A stretch of DNA of 64,000 nucleotides from Lachnospiraceae bacterium (GCA_017428105.1 JAFRRM010000019.1:1-64000); one strand, 5' to 3'. Positions 43,300 to 52,763 are shown, counted from the first letter of the stretch. Notes: generated from the letters alone by a model not told the origin. Made by a program: numbers and translations.

Positions 43300-46032
43300 T
43301 TAAGACTCCGCGATCTCGCTGAGCCTGTAATGCTTCACTTTCCTGAACGCCAGGAAATCGATCACGGCGGCGAAAAGCAGTTCCAGCGCCGCGGCGATGA
43401 CCCAGGCCCGGAAAATGGGGGTCCGGATCAGCTGCACGTCCGGCTGCTCCATCATGGCGATCACGAGCCGCGCCACCAGGAATCCGCCCAGAACGCCGAC
43501 GATCAGGCCCAGGGCGGTGATCACGACGGTCTCCCGCATCAGGTACCCGATATCCTCTTTCAGACTGAACCCGTTGACCCGCATGATGATCAGTTCCTTC
43601 TTCTTTCGGCTGACGAAGATGTTGGTCAGGTTCGTCAGGATCAGGAAGGACAGCAGGATGCTCATCAGGGTCAGGCCGATGACCACGGCGTTGTACAGTT
43701 TCATGAACGTGCCGAAGCGCGACGTAAAGGCATCCGCTTTTTCAGGGATCATGCCGTCCGGCAGCTTTTTCATCACGCTTGCATCCGCATCCGCCGACAC
43801 CTTCCGGACGTACAGGCAGTTGGGGACCGGCTTTTCGCCGAAGATGGCACTGTAGCCGTCGAACGTAGTGATCATGAGGCGGCCCTGGTAGTTGTCGAAA
43901 ATACCGCGGATGACCGCGGAATGCTCGCCCAGCGTGTTGTCACGCAGGCCGATGCTGTCCCCCTGCTTCAGATCATAGACTTCGCTCATGCGGATCTGCA
44001 CCAGGACGCCGTCCTCGGGAAGAGACATCATCTTCTTCGTTTTCGGATCGCGCACGGCGAAATAATCGGTGAATTCATCTCCCGGCACGGCGAGCAGGCT
44101 GAGCGCTTCCTGGCCGGTCTTCGCTTCAAAGATGTGCATCTCGGACAGCGCATCGATGCATTCGTAGCCGGCCTGAGCCAGCCGTTCTTTCAGGCCGGTC
44201 AGTTCTTCCTCGCTCGTCTTCGTGTCGTAGCTGATCTTCGTGTCGTACAGATGGATCTCCGTCTGCTGCCGTTCGATCATGTCACTGGTGGCGAATTTCA
44301 GGTTGAAGCCGACGCCCATGATGATCAGGCTGCCGGCGATGATGATCACGGAGATGATGACGCGCGGCAGGTCGGAGACCATGTTGCGGACGATGAGGCG
44401 CGAATACAGGGATCCCGCCTTCTCACCCTTGGCTTTCGCCTTCCCGTGGCCTTTCTTCTTGATCAGCTGGTCCGTACCGTTGATCAGGGAGGCGGCCGGG
44501 CTCTTTAAGACGCTCCGGCACGCGATCAGGCACGCCGCCGCGATCAGGAGGATCACCGCCGCCAGGATCAGAAGGATCAGCCCGGCCGGCCGGTTCCGGA
44601 TGATGTTTTTGATGGTGTACGCCTGCATGTAACTGTCCACCACCGCAGCCGCCACCAGGCTTCCGCCCGCGGCTCCGAGAAGGCCGCCGGCTACCGCCGC
44701 GCCTTCCCCGAAGATCAGGTATTTGCCGAACACTTCCCGGCTGAAGAAGCCGAATGCCTTGGTGGCGCCGATCATCTTCTTCTGCTCGCCGATGATGATC
44801 GTCAGCGTGGAGAAGCACACCAGCATGCTCACCACAGCGAACAGCCCGCCGTATGCCAGCGAGATGTTGCGGCAGGAGTTGATGTTGGAGCGCATGTCGA
44901 TATAACCTTCGTCGGAGCGGTTGTCCAGGATGACCCAGTTGGTGCCCTTCACCACTTTTTCGATGATACCGGAGTTTTTCTCGATCAGTTCGGCGAGCCT
45001 GTCCAGAAGGTCGTTGACCAGGGCCTTGGGATCTCCTTCCGGGATCTTGAGGAGTTCGCGAAGCTCGTTCACGACCTGCTCCGGAAGCATACCGACCAGG
45101 GAATCGATCTGGGCGGTATCGGCGCTGCGGAGCGACTGGATGAGCTTGTTCAGTTCCCCGGTCAGGTCTCCCGATTCGGGAGCGATCCTGGCGATGACCT
45201 CGTCGAGCCGCATCGACCGCAGCATCTGATCGAGCCGGGCCAGCGAAGGGAGTTTCAGGATGTCGATCTTATCCAGAGCAAGATTCTTGATGGTGTCCAG
45301 GCGGGTAATGCCCAGCGAATCGGAAAGTTCCCGCAGGGGCGGGATCAGCTTGGCGACTTCGTCCAGATAGTTCGAAGAATACACTTCGACATCCGCCGGC
45401 AGGTCCGCCTTCACATAGACACGGGTGAAGGATTCCATGGTCACGTTCTGGTCCAGGGCGGAGGGGTCGACCATCGCGATGGTCGTCCGGCTCTTCCGCA
45501 GGTACTCGGGCTGGCTGACGCGGCCGACCACCGTGAATTCCTTCTCCTTGAGGCAGTCGGGCATCAGGGGATCGGTCACGTTCATTATGACTTTGTCCCC
45601 GATCTTCACCTTCAGGCGCGTCATGGCTTCATGGCCGAGAGCGACCTGGTCCGGTCCGGCCGGCAGGGCGCCTTCCACCACCTCCGCCTTGCTGATCCGT
45701 TCGGTCTTCGTCAGCATGCTTACGGTCATGCCGGCGCTTCCTTTCTGGAGCAGCGCACTCAGCAGGGTGACGCCTTCCGCGTCCGCCACGCCCGGCAGTT
45801 CGCGGATGCGTTCGACTTCCGAATTGCCAACGCCGAGCGAGGACGTCATGATGATGTCCTTGAAGTTCTGCTGTTTATAGTATTCTTCCGTGGATTCCTT
45901 CAGTTCCCGGCCCATGTAATGGGTCCCCAGGAAGCCCATGACTCCCAGAAAAACGATCAGGATCAGGGACAGGAATGAAACGATCTTCCGGCGCACGTTG
46001 CGCAGGGAGTCCTTCAGCTGTGTGGGTTTCAT
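43300..46032 (-). CDS. FtsX-like ABC permease
   Basis: A 910-residue permease with an N-terminal transmembrane helix (KIVSFLSLILIVFLGVMGFLGTHY), a large extracytoplasmic MacB-like domain (about 45-370) and two sets of three helices (FtsX domains at about 380-520 and 780-905). Other helices at 530-560 support two permease units in one chain. It is the partner of the GAF-ATPase just upstream, behind AAGGAGGCCGGGCC. It is expected to transmit mechanical work to an extracellular substrate. Confidence 0.88.
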   Translation of the reverse strand: MKPTQLKDSLRNVRRKIVSFLSLILIVFLGVMGFLGTHYMGRELKESTEEYYKQQNFKDIIMTSSLGVGNSEVERIRELPGVADAEGVTLLSALLQKGSAGMTVSMLTKTERISKAEVVEGALPAGPDQVALGHEAMTRLKVKIGDKVIMNVTDPLMPDCLKEKEFTVVGRVSQPEYLRKSRTTIAMVDPSALDQNVTMESFTRVYVKADLPADVEVYSSNYLDEVAKLIPPLRELSDSLGITRLDTIKNLALDKIDILKLPSLARLDQMLRSMRLDEVIARIAPESGDLTGELNKLIQSLRSADTAQIDSLVGMLPEQVVNELRELLKIPEGDPKALVNDLLDRLAELIEKNSGIIEKVVKGTNWVILDNRSDEGYIDMRSNINSCRNISLAYGGLFAVVSMLVCFSTLTIIIGEQKKMIGATKAFGFFSREVFGKYLIFGEGAAVAGGLLGAAGGSLVAAAVVDSYMQAYTIKNIIRNRPAGLILLILAAVILLIAAACLIACRSVLKSPAASLINGTDQLIKKKGHGKAKAKGEKAGSLYSRLIVRNMVSDLPRVIISVIIIAGSLIIMGVGFNLKFATSDMIERQQTEIHLYDTKISYDTKTSEEELTGLKERLAQAGYECIDALSEMHIFEAKTGQEALSLLAVPGDEFTDYFAVRDPKTKKMMSLPEDGVLVQIRMSEVYDLKQGDSIGLRDNTLGEHSAVIRGIFDNYQGRLMITTFDGYSAIFGEKPVPNCLYVRKVSADADASVMKKLPDGMIPEKADAFTSRFGTFMKLYNAVVIGLTLMSILLSFLILTNLTNIFVSRKKKELIIMRVNGFSLKEDIGYLMRETVVITALGLIVGVLGGFLVARLVIAMMEQPDVQLIRTPIFRAWVIAAALELLFAAVIDFLAFRKVKHYRLSEIAES

Positions 46033-46044
46033 GGCCCGGCCTCC

Positions 46045-47256
46045 TTACCAGATCAGGTCCGCGGCCGCCAGCGGATGCATGTTCACGCGCACGCTGTGCA
46101 CTTTGCCGCTCTTTAATTTCACCACGCGGTTGGCCATCTTGGCGATCTCCACGTTGTGGGTGATCATCACGATGGTGGTCCCGGTCTGCCTGATGGCGTT
46201 TTCCATGACCATCAGGACTTCCTGGCCGGTCTGGAAATCCAGGGCCGCGGTGGGCTCGTCCGCCAGGATCAGGCGCGGACGCTTCGCGAAGGCGCGGGCG
46301 ATGGAGACGCGCTGCTGCTGGCCGCCGCTCATCTGAGACGGGAAATTGCCTTCCCGGCCCTTTAAGCCCACCATTTCCAGGGCTTCGGCGGAATCCATGG
46401 GATCCTGCGCGATCTCCGCGATGAAATCGATGTTCTCCTGCGCCGTCAGGTTCGGCATCAGGTTGTAGTTCTGGAAAATGAAGCCAACGAAGTTCCGGCG
46501 GTAATTGGTCAGTTCCTCCTCGGTCGGGCGCGACATGTCCTTGCCGTCCACGGTCAGTTCGCCGTGCGTCATGGTGTCCATGCCGCCGATGATGTTCAGC
46601 ATGGTGCTCTTGCCGCAGCCGCTTTCGCCCAGGACCACCAGCAGCTCGCCTTCGTAGATGTCAAGGTCGATGCCTTTCAGGACCCGGTTCGTCGTTTCGC
46701 CGGAGCCGTACTCCTTGATCACGTTGCGGAGCATGATGATGGGCCGCCGGTCTTCGTTGGGCTCCACGGAGAAGCCTTTTTCCTCGACGGCGATGGCGAT
46801 CAGGGAGGCCAGGTTCTCGCAGATGTCGCGGTCCTCCTCCGTCAGTTCCTCTTTCTTGTTGATGAGCTGGATGCAGCCCAGGCAGCCATGCTCGTTGAGC
46901 AGCGGCACGCAGATCAGGTTGCGGGTCACAAAGCCGGTCTCCTCATCCACTTTGGATGAGAAGCGCGGATCCGTGCGGGTATCCTTCACCAGTTCGGACT
47001 TTCCGGTCTGAGTCACGGTGCCCGCGATGCCTTCGCCCAGGGCCACGCTGTAGCCCGTGATGTCGGTCTTGCCGACGTTCAGCATGGCGTAGACGCGGCC
47101 GTCTTTCTTATGCAGCATCCAGACGGAGCCTTCTTCGCAGCCCACTTCTTCGGTGATCAGATCAAGGCTTTCGGACAGGGCCGCTTCCAGCTGTTCCGCC
47201 TGCTGCAGCACTTCCGTGATCTTCCAGATCGTTTGCATGGCATGTGTGTTCATCAT
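46045..47256 (-). CDS. GAF domain fused to MacB-type ABC ATPase
   Basis: A 403-residue fusion. Residues about 15-160 are a GAF sensor (LDLITEEVGCEEGSVWMLHKKDGRVYAML; VALGEGIAGTVTQTGKSELVKD; VPLLNEHGCLGCIQLINK). Residues about 172-395 are an ABC ATPase: Walker A GESGCGKST (210-218), Q-loop FIFQNYNLMP, signature MSGGQQQR, Walker B LILADEPTAALD and H-loop ITHNVEIA. A cytosolic sensor on a transporter ATPase is unusual. The start is one of two adjacent ATGs behind GGGGGATTGA. First gene of the permease/cyclase unit. Confidence 0.9.
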   Translation of the reverse strand: MMNTHAMQTIWKITEVLQQAEQLEAALSESLDLITEEVGCEEGSVWMLHKKDGRVYAMLNVGKTDITGYSVALGEGIAGTVTQTGKSELVKDTRTDPRFSSKVDEETGFVTRNLICVPLLNEHGCLGCIQLINKKEELTEEDRDICENLASLIAIAVEEKGFSVEPNEDRRPIIMLRNVIKEYGSGETTNRVLKGIDLDIYEGELLVVLGESGCGKSTMLNIIGGMDTMTHGELTVDGKDMSRPTEEELTNYRRNFVGFIFQNYNLMPNLTAQENIDFIAEIAQDPMDSAEALEMVGLKGREGNFPSQMSGGQQQRVSIARAFAKRPRLILADEPTAALDFQTGQEVLMVMENAIRQTGTTIVMITHNVEIAKMANRVVKLKSGKVHSVRVNMHPLAAADLIW

Positions 47257-47292
47257 TCAATCCCCCGCGGGTCCGTTCTAAAATGTAACTTT

Positions 47293-47320
47293 ATCATATC
47301 AGCTTTCCTTTTTCAAGAAA
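47293..47320 (-). promoter_or_regulatory. Weak promoter candidate for the GAF-ABC operon
   Basis: -10 TATGAT (47298-47293) with a poor -35 (TTTCTT, 16-bp spacer). Plausible because no other -10 is better in this divergent 150-bp gap. Confidence 0.35.
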
Positions 47321-47327
47321 TGTCCCC

Positions 47328-47356
47328 TTGCTTTTTATGATTTTAACGCTTATCCT
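47328..47356 (+). promoter_or_regulatory. Weak promoter candidate for the DUF5058-like gene
   Basis: TTGCTT (47328-47333), 17-bp spacer, TATCCT (47351-47356). Moderate match; the ribosome binding site AAAGGGGG and ATG at 47410 follow. Confidence 0.4.
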
Positions 47357-47409
47357 TACAGAAAGAATGCGTTTGCTTCCGGTTCTTCTCGGGAAAGGGG
47401 GAAATCATC

Positions 47410-48189
47410 ATGTCTGTGATCTCGGAACTGAACCGTCCGGTCTTTTATCTGATCTGCGGCGGGATCGTCTTTTTTGTCGCGGTCATCTGCGTGATCTTCG
47501 CGGTCCGGGCCTACAGGGCGGGCAAGGCCATCGGGATGGACGTCTCCAAAATGAAGCGGGCCATCGTCGCGAGCGCCACGTTCGCGGTGCTGCCCAGCGT
47601 GGGGATCCTGCTGGGGGTCATCGCCCTCTCCGGTTCCCTGGGAACGCCCTGGCCGTGGCTGCGGCTGTCGGTGATCGGCGCGCTGCACTATGAAACGCAG
47701 GTGGCCGAGGCGGCGTCCGAAGCGGTCGGTGCCGGCCCGCTGTCCGCCAGCGGCATGACGGCGGAGGCGTTCTCCACCATCGCGCTGGTCATGAGCGTCT
47801 GCATCATGTGGGGCATGGTGTTCTCGGTCGTCAGCTGCAAGGCCTATTCGAAAAAACTGCTGGAGCGGAAGCCGCAGAAGAAAAAGAAGGAAGGCGGGCT
47901 GGACATGATGGCCTTCGGGGACACCGCCATGACGGCGATGTTCATCGGGCTGGTGTCCACCTATATCGGAAGCTACATCGGCGGGTTCGTGTCCGGCGGG
48001 GAAGGCGGCCGCTTCCGCTTCACCGGCTCTCTGCTGCCGCTTGCGGTGGCGCTCGTCGGCGCGCTGGCGATGGGGGCGTTCACCTGGTTCCGGGAGAAGA
48101 AAAAGGCGGAATGGATCGACGGGTTCTCCGTGGCGGGCAGCATGCTGATCGCCATGACCGCGGCGATCTTCCTGGGGAAGGTCCTGTAA
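47410..48189 (+). CDS. DUF5058-like multi-pass membrane protein
   Basis: A 259-residue protein with about six hydrophobic segments. N-terminal ELNRPVFYLICGGIVFF is followed by a helix pair, VLPSVGILLGVIALSGSLG and LRLSVIGALHYETQVAEAA. This resembles the DUF5058 family as I recall it. A basic loop (KPQKKKKEGG) divides the halves. It is likely one subunit of a transporter with the next membrane gene. Substrate unknown; the following gene encodes an anchored M20 peptidase. Confidence 0.7.
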   Translation: MSVISELNRPVFYLICGGIVFFVAVICVIFAVRAYRAGKAIGMDVSKMKRAIVASATFAVLPSVGILLGVIALSGSLGTPWPWLRLSVIGALHYETQVAEAASEAVGAGPLSASGMTAEAFSTIALVMSVCIMWGMVFSVVSCKAYSKKLLERKPQKKKKEGGLDMMAFGDTAMTAMFIGLVSTYIGSYIGGFVSGGEGGRFRFTGSLLPLAVALVGALAMGAFTWFREKKKAEWIDGFSVAGSMLIAMTAAIFLGKVL

Positions 48190-48204
48190 GGAAGGAGGCG
48201 TGAC

Positions 48205-48912
48205 ATGGAAAACAAGAACGGGGAAATGATGAAGGATGCCGGAAAGCAGGCCGTTTATCAGCAGTATATCCGCACGACTCACACGCTGGGCCGTCTCTTC
48301 TGCATCCTGGTCCTGATCCTGCTGCTGGGCGCGCCGTTCATGATGGGCGCCGTCCTGGGGACCCGGCCGAATCTGGGGGCGGCCGGAAAAGCCTTCCTGA
48401 GCATCGGGATCGTGTACCTGGTGAGCTGCATCGCGGAATACATCATCTACGTTCCCATGCTGGGCGCCGGCGGGACGTATCTGGCGTTCATCACGGGAAA
48501 CCTGATCAATATGAAGGTGCCGTGCGCGATCACGGCGCGGGACATCGTCGGCGCCAAAAGCGGGACGACGGAGAACGAGATCATTTCCACGCTGTCCATC
48601 GCGACGAGCTCGCTGGTGACGATCCTGGTCCTGGCCGCGGGCGTGATGCTGCTGATCCCGCTGCAGCCGCTGCTGCAGGCTCCGGCGCTGCAGCCCGCAT
48701 TCGACAACGTGGTGCCGGCTCTGTTCGGCGCGATGGCCTTCAAGTATTTCCGCGGCCATCTGAAGATCGCGCTGCCGCCGCTCGCCGCCATGTCGCTGCT
48801 GTTCGTGCTGCTGCCGGGGCTCATCTCCTCTGCGAGCATGATGATCATCCCGGGCGGCGCGCTGGCCATCGGCCTGGCCTGGTATTATTTCCGGAAGGAA
48901 CAGAGGAAGTGA
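48205..48912 (+). CDS. Partner integral membrane protein
   Basis: A 235-residue membrane protein with four to five hydrophobic segments, starting with an acidic cytosolic region, then TLGRLFCILVLILLLGAPFMMGAVLGT. It contains LGAGGTYLAFITGNLINMKVPCA and a Pro/Leu-rich segment (LLIPLQPLLQAPALQP). It starts 15 bp after the DUF5058-like gene behind AAGGAGG and is followed 4 bp later by the peptidase. No family recognised. Confidence 0.65.
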   Translation: MENKNGEMMKDAGKQAVYQQYIRTTHTLGRLFCILVLILLLGAPFMMGAVLGTRPNLGAAGKAFLSIGIVYLVSCIAEYIIYVPMLGAGGTYLAFITGNLINMKVPCAITARDIVGAKSGTTENEIISTLSIATSSLVTILVLAAGVMLLIPLQPLLQAPALQPAFDNVVPALFGAMAFKYFRGHLKIALPPLAAMSLLFVLLPGLISSASMMIIPGGALAIGLAWYYFRKEQRK

Positions 48913-48916
48913 CGCC

Positions 48917-50359
48917 ATGAAGATCGTGCTGTATATTGTTTTGGGACTCCTTGCCCTCTGTCTGCTGCTTCTTCTCGCCGCCGTGATCCGCACGCTCCTC
49001 ACGCCCGCCCGCCGGTCGGAATGGACGCCCCGGCGCGATCCGGAGAGGGAAGCGGCATATGCGGAAAAGCTGGCGCGGATGGTGCGCTGCGAGACCGTAT
49101 CCGCGAAAGGCGAGATCCGGCGGGAGAAGTTCCTGGCATTTCACGGGGTGCTGGCGGAACTGTTCCCGCTGGTGCATGAAAAGCTGGAAAAGACCGAGAT
49201 CGACGGCGCGCTGCTTTACCGCTGGCCGGGCGCTTCCGCCGAGCGGCCGCTGGTGCTGATGGCGCATCAGGACGTCGTGCCGGCGGAGGGGGAATGGACG
49301 CACGGGCATTTCTCCGGCGACATCGATGAGGAAGGACGCATCTGGGGCCGCGGCAGCGCGGACGACAAATCTTCGCTCATGACCATCTTCCAGGCGGTCG
49401 AGGAACTGCTGGCGGACGGCTTCATTCCGCCGCAGGACGTGTACATCAGCTCGTCCAACACCGAAGAAGTGGGCGGCGACGGATGTCCGAAACTTGTGGC
49501 GGAGCTCGAAAAACGGGGCGTGAAGCCCTATCTGGTCAACGACGAGGGCGGCGCCGTCACGGCGGATCCGATGGCCGGCATCCATGGTCATTTTGCCATG
49601 CTCGGCATCCTGGAAAAAGGCCAGGGGAACCTGCTGATCTCCGCGCGTTCCCGCGGCGGCCACTCCAGTTATCCGGCCAAAAACTCGCCCATCGCGCGGC
49701 TCTCCCGCTTCGTCTGCGATATCGAGAAGCACAACCCGATGCGCTCCGTGATCACGCCGCAGCTGAAGACGATGCTGGAAAACATGGGGGCCTACGGCCC
49801 GTTCCACTTCCGCCTCCTCTTCGGCAATCTGTGGCTTTTCGGACCGCTGCTCATCAGACTCATGCCCTCCCTTTCGCCGCAGGCGGCCGCGCTGCTGCGC
49901 ACCACCGTCGCGTTCACCATGCAGAGCGGCTCCGACGGCTGCAACGTCCTGCCGCAGGAAGCCACGCTGACCCTGAATCTGCGCTACATGCCGCACCAGA
50001 ACCGGGAGGAAAGCAACGCGATCATCAGAAAGCTGGCGCAAAAGTACGATCTGGAAGTAAAAATCATTGATGAGTATGACGCCTGCGAACCGGTCCGCAC
50101 GGACACGCCCGCCTTTCGCCTGCTGACGGACACCGTCCGCGAAGTCTTCCCCGGTCTTCCCCTCGTGCCCTATGTCATGACCGGCGGCACGGACGCGCGG
50201 CATTACCAGCGGATCTGCGGCACCTGCGTGCGCTTCTGCCCCATCGTGTACGGGCCGGACCAGATGAAAGGGATGCACGGGCTGAACGAGTATGTGGACG
50301 CGTACAGCCTGCCCGGGGCGGTGGATTACTATCAGGCGCTGATCCGGAACAACAAATAA
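48917..50359 (+). CDS. Membrane-anchored M20 family peptidase
   Basis: A 480-residue zinc amidohydrolase. An N-terminal anchor (IVLYIVLGLLALCLLLLLAAVI) is followed by the M20 catalytic domain: LMAHQDVVPAEG, GRGSADDKSSLM, SSSNTEEVGGDG (catalytic Glu pair) and the C-terminal GGTDARHYQ. The split N- and C-terminal M20 arrangement with an inserted dimerisation domain is normal. The anchor suggests action at the membrane, possibly on N-acyl amino acids or dipeptides (PM20D1-like, inferred). It ends where the next promoter begins. Confidence 0.9.
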   Translation: MKIVLYIVLGLLALCLLLLLAAVIRTLLTPARRSEWTPRRDPEREAAYAEKLARMVRCETVSAKGEIRREKFLAFHGVLAELFPLVHEKLEKTEIDGALLYRWPGASAERPLVLMAHQDVVPAEGEWTHGHFSGDIDEEGRIWGRGSADDKSSLMTIFQAVEELLADGFIPPQDVYISSSNTEEVGGDGCPKLVAELEKRGVKPYLVNDEGGAVTADPMAGIHGHFAMLGILEKGQGNLLISARSRGGHSSYPAKNSPIARLSRFVCDIEKHNPMRSVITPQLKTMLENMGAYGPFHFRLLFGNLWLFGPLLIRLMPSLSPQAAALLRTTVAFTMQSGSDGCNVLPQEATLTLNLRYMPHQNREESNAIIRKLAQKYDLEVKIIDEYDACEPVRTDTPAFRLLTDTVREVFPGLPLVPYVMTGGTDARHYQRICGTCVRFCPIVYGPDQMKGMHGLNEYVDAYSLPGAVDYYQALIRNNK

Positions 50360-50388
50360 TTGACAAAAACGGCGCATCCGTATATAAT
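50360..50388 (+). promoter_or_regulatory. Consensus promoter of the CNNM operon
   Basis: TTGACA (50360-50365), 17-bp spacer, TATAAT (50383-50388). It starts immediately after the peptidase stop codon. AAGGAGG follows at 50422-50428. Confidence 0.9.
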
Positions 50389-50439
50389 ATTTGCTAATTG
50401 TATTATACAGCCCTTCAGGGCAAGGAGGTTTTGTCCGTA

Positions 50440-51459
50440 ATGGACCCTGACAGTATTCCACGATCTATTCTCATCATTGCGGTGCTCTTATTCGTCGGCG
50501 CCTTTTTCTCCGGTACTGAAACGGCCTACACCAACTGCAGCCGCGTAAGGCTGATGGCGTGGGCTGAGGACGGGAAGAAAAGCGCCCGCCGCGCCCTCAA
50601 GATCTTAGAAAAATTTGACAAGACCCTCATCACGCTGCTGATCGGCTATAACGTGGCGCACGTTATCATCACCGCTCTGGCAACGGTTTTGGCGATCCAT
50701 TTCGCCGGGGAGATCTCCGGCCCGATCTTCGCGACCGTCATCATCACGCTGCTGGTCTTTATTTTTGCGGAGACGCTGCCGAAAAACATCGCCAAGGTGC
50801 GGGCCGACGAATGGACCTGCGCGGTCAGTCTCCCGCTCCGCCTGATCATGATGATCCTGACGCCCGTCGACTGGATCTTCATGGGCATGAGCTTCGTCTT
50901 CAAAAAACTGTTCAAAAACGAGAACGACGGTCCCAGCATGACCGAGGACGAATTCAACAGCATGGTGGAGACCATCGAGAGCGAAGGCGGCCTGGAAGCG
51001 GAGGAAAGCGAACTGATCCAGTCCGCGGTCGAATTCAAGACGCGCTCCGTGCGAGAGGTCATGACGCCCCGCGTGCACGTGACCGGTCTGGACCTGGAGG
51101 ACACGCCCGAGGAGCAGTACCAGACCATCCTGGACGAAAAATACAGCCGTCTGCCGGTCTATACGGACGACATGGACCATATCAACGGCATCCTGAACAC
51201 GAAACTGTACCTGCAGATGAAACTGGCCGCGCCGGACGGCTATCCGGACGTGCGCGCCCTGATGTCCGAGCCGTTCTTCATCCGGCCGGACATGAGCCTG
51301 CACGCGGTGGTGGAGGAAATGCGCCGCCGCCAGACGCACATGGCCATTATTCAGGACGAATGGGGCGGCACGGAAGGCATGGTCACGATGGAGGACCTGC
51401 TGGAGGAACTCGTCGGCGACATCTGGGACGAGGATGAGGAACAGGAGGTGAGCGCATGA
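50440..51459 (+). CDS. CNNM/hemolysin-type transporter with CBS domains (first copy)
   Basis: About 339 residues. A DUF21/CNNM transmembrane domain (SIPRSILIIAVLLFVGAFFSGTETAYTNCSRVRLM; about four helices to residue 180) is followed by a CBS pair (VMTPRVHVTGLDLEDTPEEQYQ; MAIIQDEWGGTEGMVTMEDLLEELVGDI). The short acidic end lacks the longer CorC tail of the second copy. Probably a Mg2+ or Na+ transporter of the CorB/C class. ATG 50440 is chosen; the spacing to AAGGAGG is 11 nt. Confidence 0.9.
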   Translation: MDPDSIPRSILIIAVLLFVGAFFSGTETAYTNCSRVRLMAWAEDGKKSARRALKILEKFDKTLITLLIGYNVAHVIITALATVLAIHFAGEISGPIFATVIITLLVFIFAETLPKNIAKVRADEWTCAVSLPLRLIMMILTPVDWIFMGMSFVFKKLFKNENDGPSMTEDEFNSMVETIESEGGLEAEESELIQSAVEFKTRSVREVMTPRVHVTGLDLEDTPEEQYQTILDEKYSRLPVYTDDMDHINGILNTKLYLQMKLAAPDGYPDVRALMSEPFFIRPDMSLHAVVEEMRRRQTHMAIIQDEWGGTEGMVTMEDLLEELVGDIWDEDEEQEVSA

Positions 51460-52733
51460 GCACCGGCCTGATCATCACCCTGGTCGTTTTCCTGATCTGC
51501 CTCTCCGCGTTCTTCTCCGGCTCGGAGATCGTTTATGCCGCGGCCAGCAAGCCCCGTCTGCATCATGAAGCGGACGAAGGCAGCAGCCGCGCGAAAAAAG
51601 CGCTGTGCATCGTGGAGGACTACGTGCGCGCCATCGCCACCATCCTGGTGGGGAACAACCTGGTGAACATCGCCACGGCGTCGCTGGTCACGCTGCTCTG
51701 CGTCAGCAACCTGTTCCCGGGGAACCCGAAGGCGGAACTGTACGCGGAGATCATCGCCACGCTGGCGCTGCTGATCTTCGGCGAGATCCTGCCCAAGATC
51801 CTGTGCGCCGAGCACGCCAACCGGCTGGCGCTGACCTTTGCGCGGCCTCTGACCGGCGCCATGGCGTTCTTTAAGCCCGTCGTCCGGCTGGTGACCCGCA
51901 TGGTGGATGCGCTGAGCCGCCTGTGGACGCCCGAGGAAGGGGAAGTCTCCATGACCGACGAGGAGCTGGCCATGGTGGTGGACAGCATCCAGGAGGAAGG
52001 CGTTTTCACCGAATCCGAGGGCGAACTGATCAAATCCGCCATTGAATTCAGCGAGGTGACCGCGCACGACATCCTGATCCCGCGCGTGGACGTCTCCGCC
52101 TATGACATCGAAGAACCGCTGGAGGAGCTGCTCACGAACAGCGACGCGATGAGCTACTCGCGCCTGCCGGTCTACCGCGAAAGCATCGACCACATCATCG
52201 GCATCCTGCCCATGAAGAAATTCGTCAAGGAAGTGCTCACGCGCGGCGCCGAAAACGTCAGCGTAGAGGAAATGCTGGTGGAGCCGCTCTTCGTCCACAT
52301 GACCAAGAACATCAACGAGATCCTGAAGGAGTTCCGCGCCCAGAAGACCAACATGGCGGTCGTACTGGACGAATACGGCGGAACGATGGGGATCCTGACC
52401 ATTGAAGACATCCTGGAGGAGATCGTCGGCGAGATCTACGACGAGACCGACGAGCCCGAGGAGGAGGACGTCACCGAGGTGGCCGACGGCACGTACCTGC
52501 TGGACGGCAGCATGAACATCTATGACGCCTTCGAGGAGATCGACTACGAACCCAAGGATTTCAACAGCGAATACACCACCCTGAGCGGCTGGATCACCGA
52601 ACTGCTGGACCATTTCCCCGAAGTGGGCAACGAGTTCACGTATGAAGCCATTTCCGGCAAGGTGCTGGCCGTGGAGGGGCCGCTGGTGTCGCAGGTGCAG
52701 ATCCGCGTGGATAAGACGGAGGACGAGGACTGA
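51456..52733 (+). CDS. CNNM/hemolysin-type transporter with CBS and CorC domains (second copy)
   Basis: A 425-residue paralogue of the preceding gene and overlapping it by 4 bp (ATGA). DUF21 domain (SAFFSGSEIVYAAASKPRLHHEA), then CBS pair (ILIPRVDVSAYDIEEPLEELL; VVLDEYGGTMGILTIEDILEEIVGEIYDE) and the C-terminal transporter-associated domain (TYLLDGSMNIYDAFEEIDYEPKDF). The two paralogues may assemble together. Substrate inferred as Mg2+ or similar. Confidence 0.92.
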   Translation: MSTGLIITLVVFLICLSAFFSGSEIVYAAASKPRLHHEADEGSSRAKKALCIVEDYVRAIATILVGNNLVNIATASLVTLLCVSNLFPGNPKAELYAEIIATLALLIFGEILPKILCAEHANRLALTFARPLTGAMAFFKPVVRLVTRMVDALSRLWTPEEGEVSMTDEELAMVVDSIQEEGVFTESEGELIKSAIEFSEVTAHDILIPRVDVSAYDIEEPLEELLTNSDAMSYSRLPVYRESIDHIIGILPMKKFVKEVLTRGAENVSVEEMLVEPLFVHMTKNINEILKEFRAQKTNMAVVLDEYGGTMGILTIEDILEEIVGEIYDETDEPEEEDVTEVADGTYLLDGSMNIYDAFEEIDYEPKDFNSEYTTLSGWITELLDHFPEVGNEFTYEAISGKVLAVEGPLVSQVQIRVDKTEDED

Positions 52734-52763
52734 AGCCCTCTCCCGCCGCAGGTGACATGCAGA

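Noticed and set aside
47356..49002. 548-codon minus-strand ORF
   Set aside because: Antisense to two membrane protein genes; composition (Arg/His/Gln) and lack of motifs mark it as a shadow.
48845..50461. 538-codon minus-strand ORF
   Set aside because: Antisense to the M20 peptidase, which shows all metal-binding motifs.
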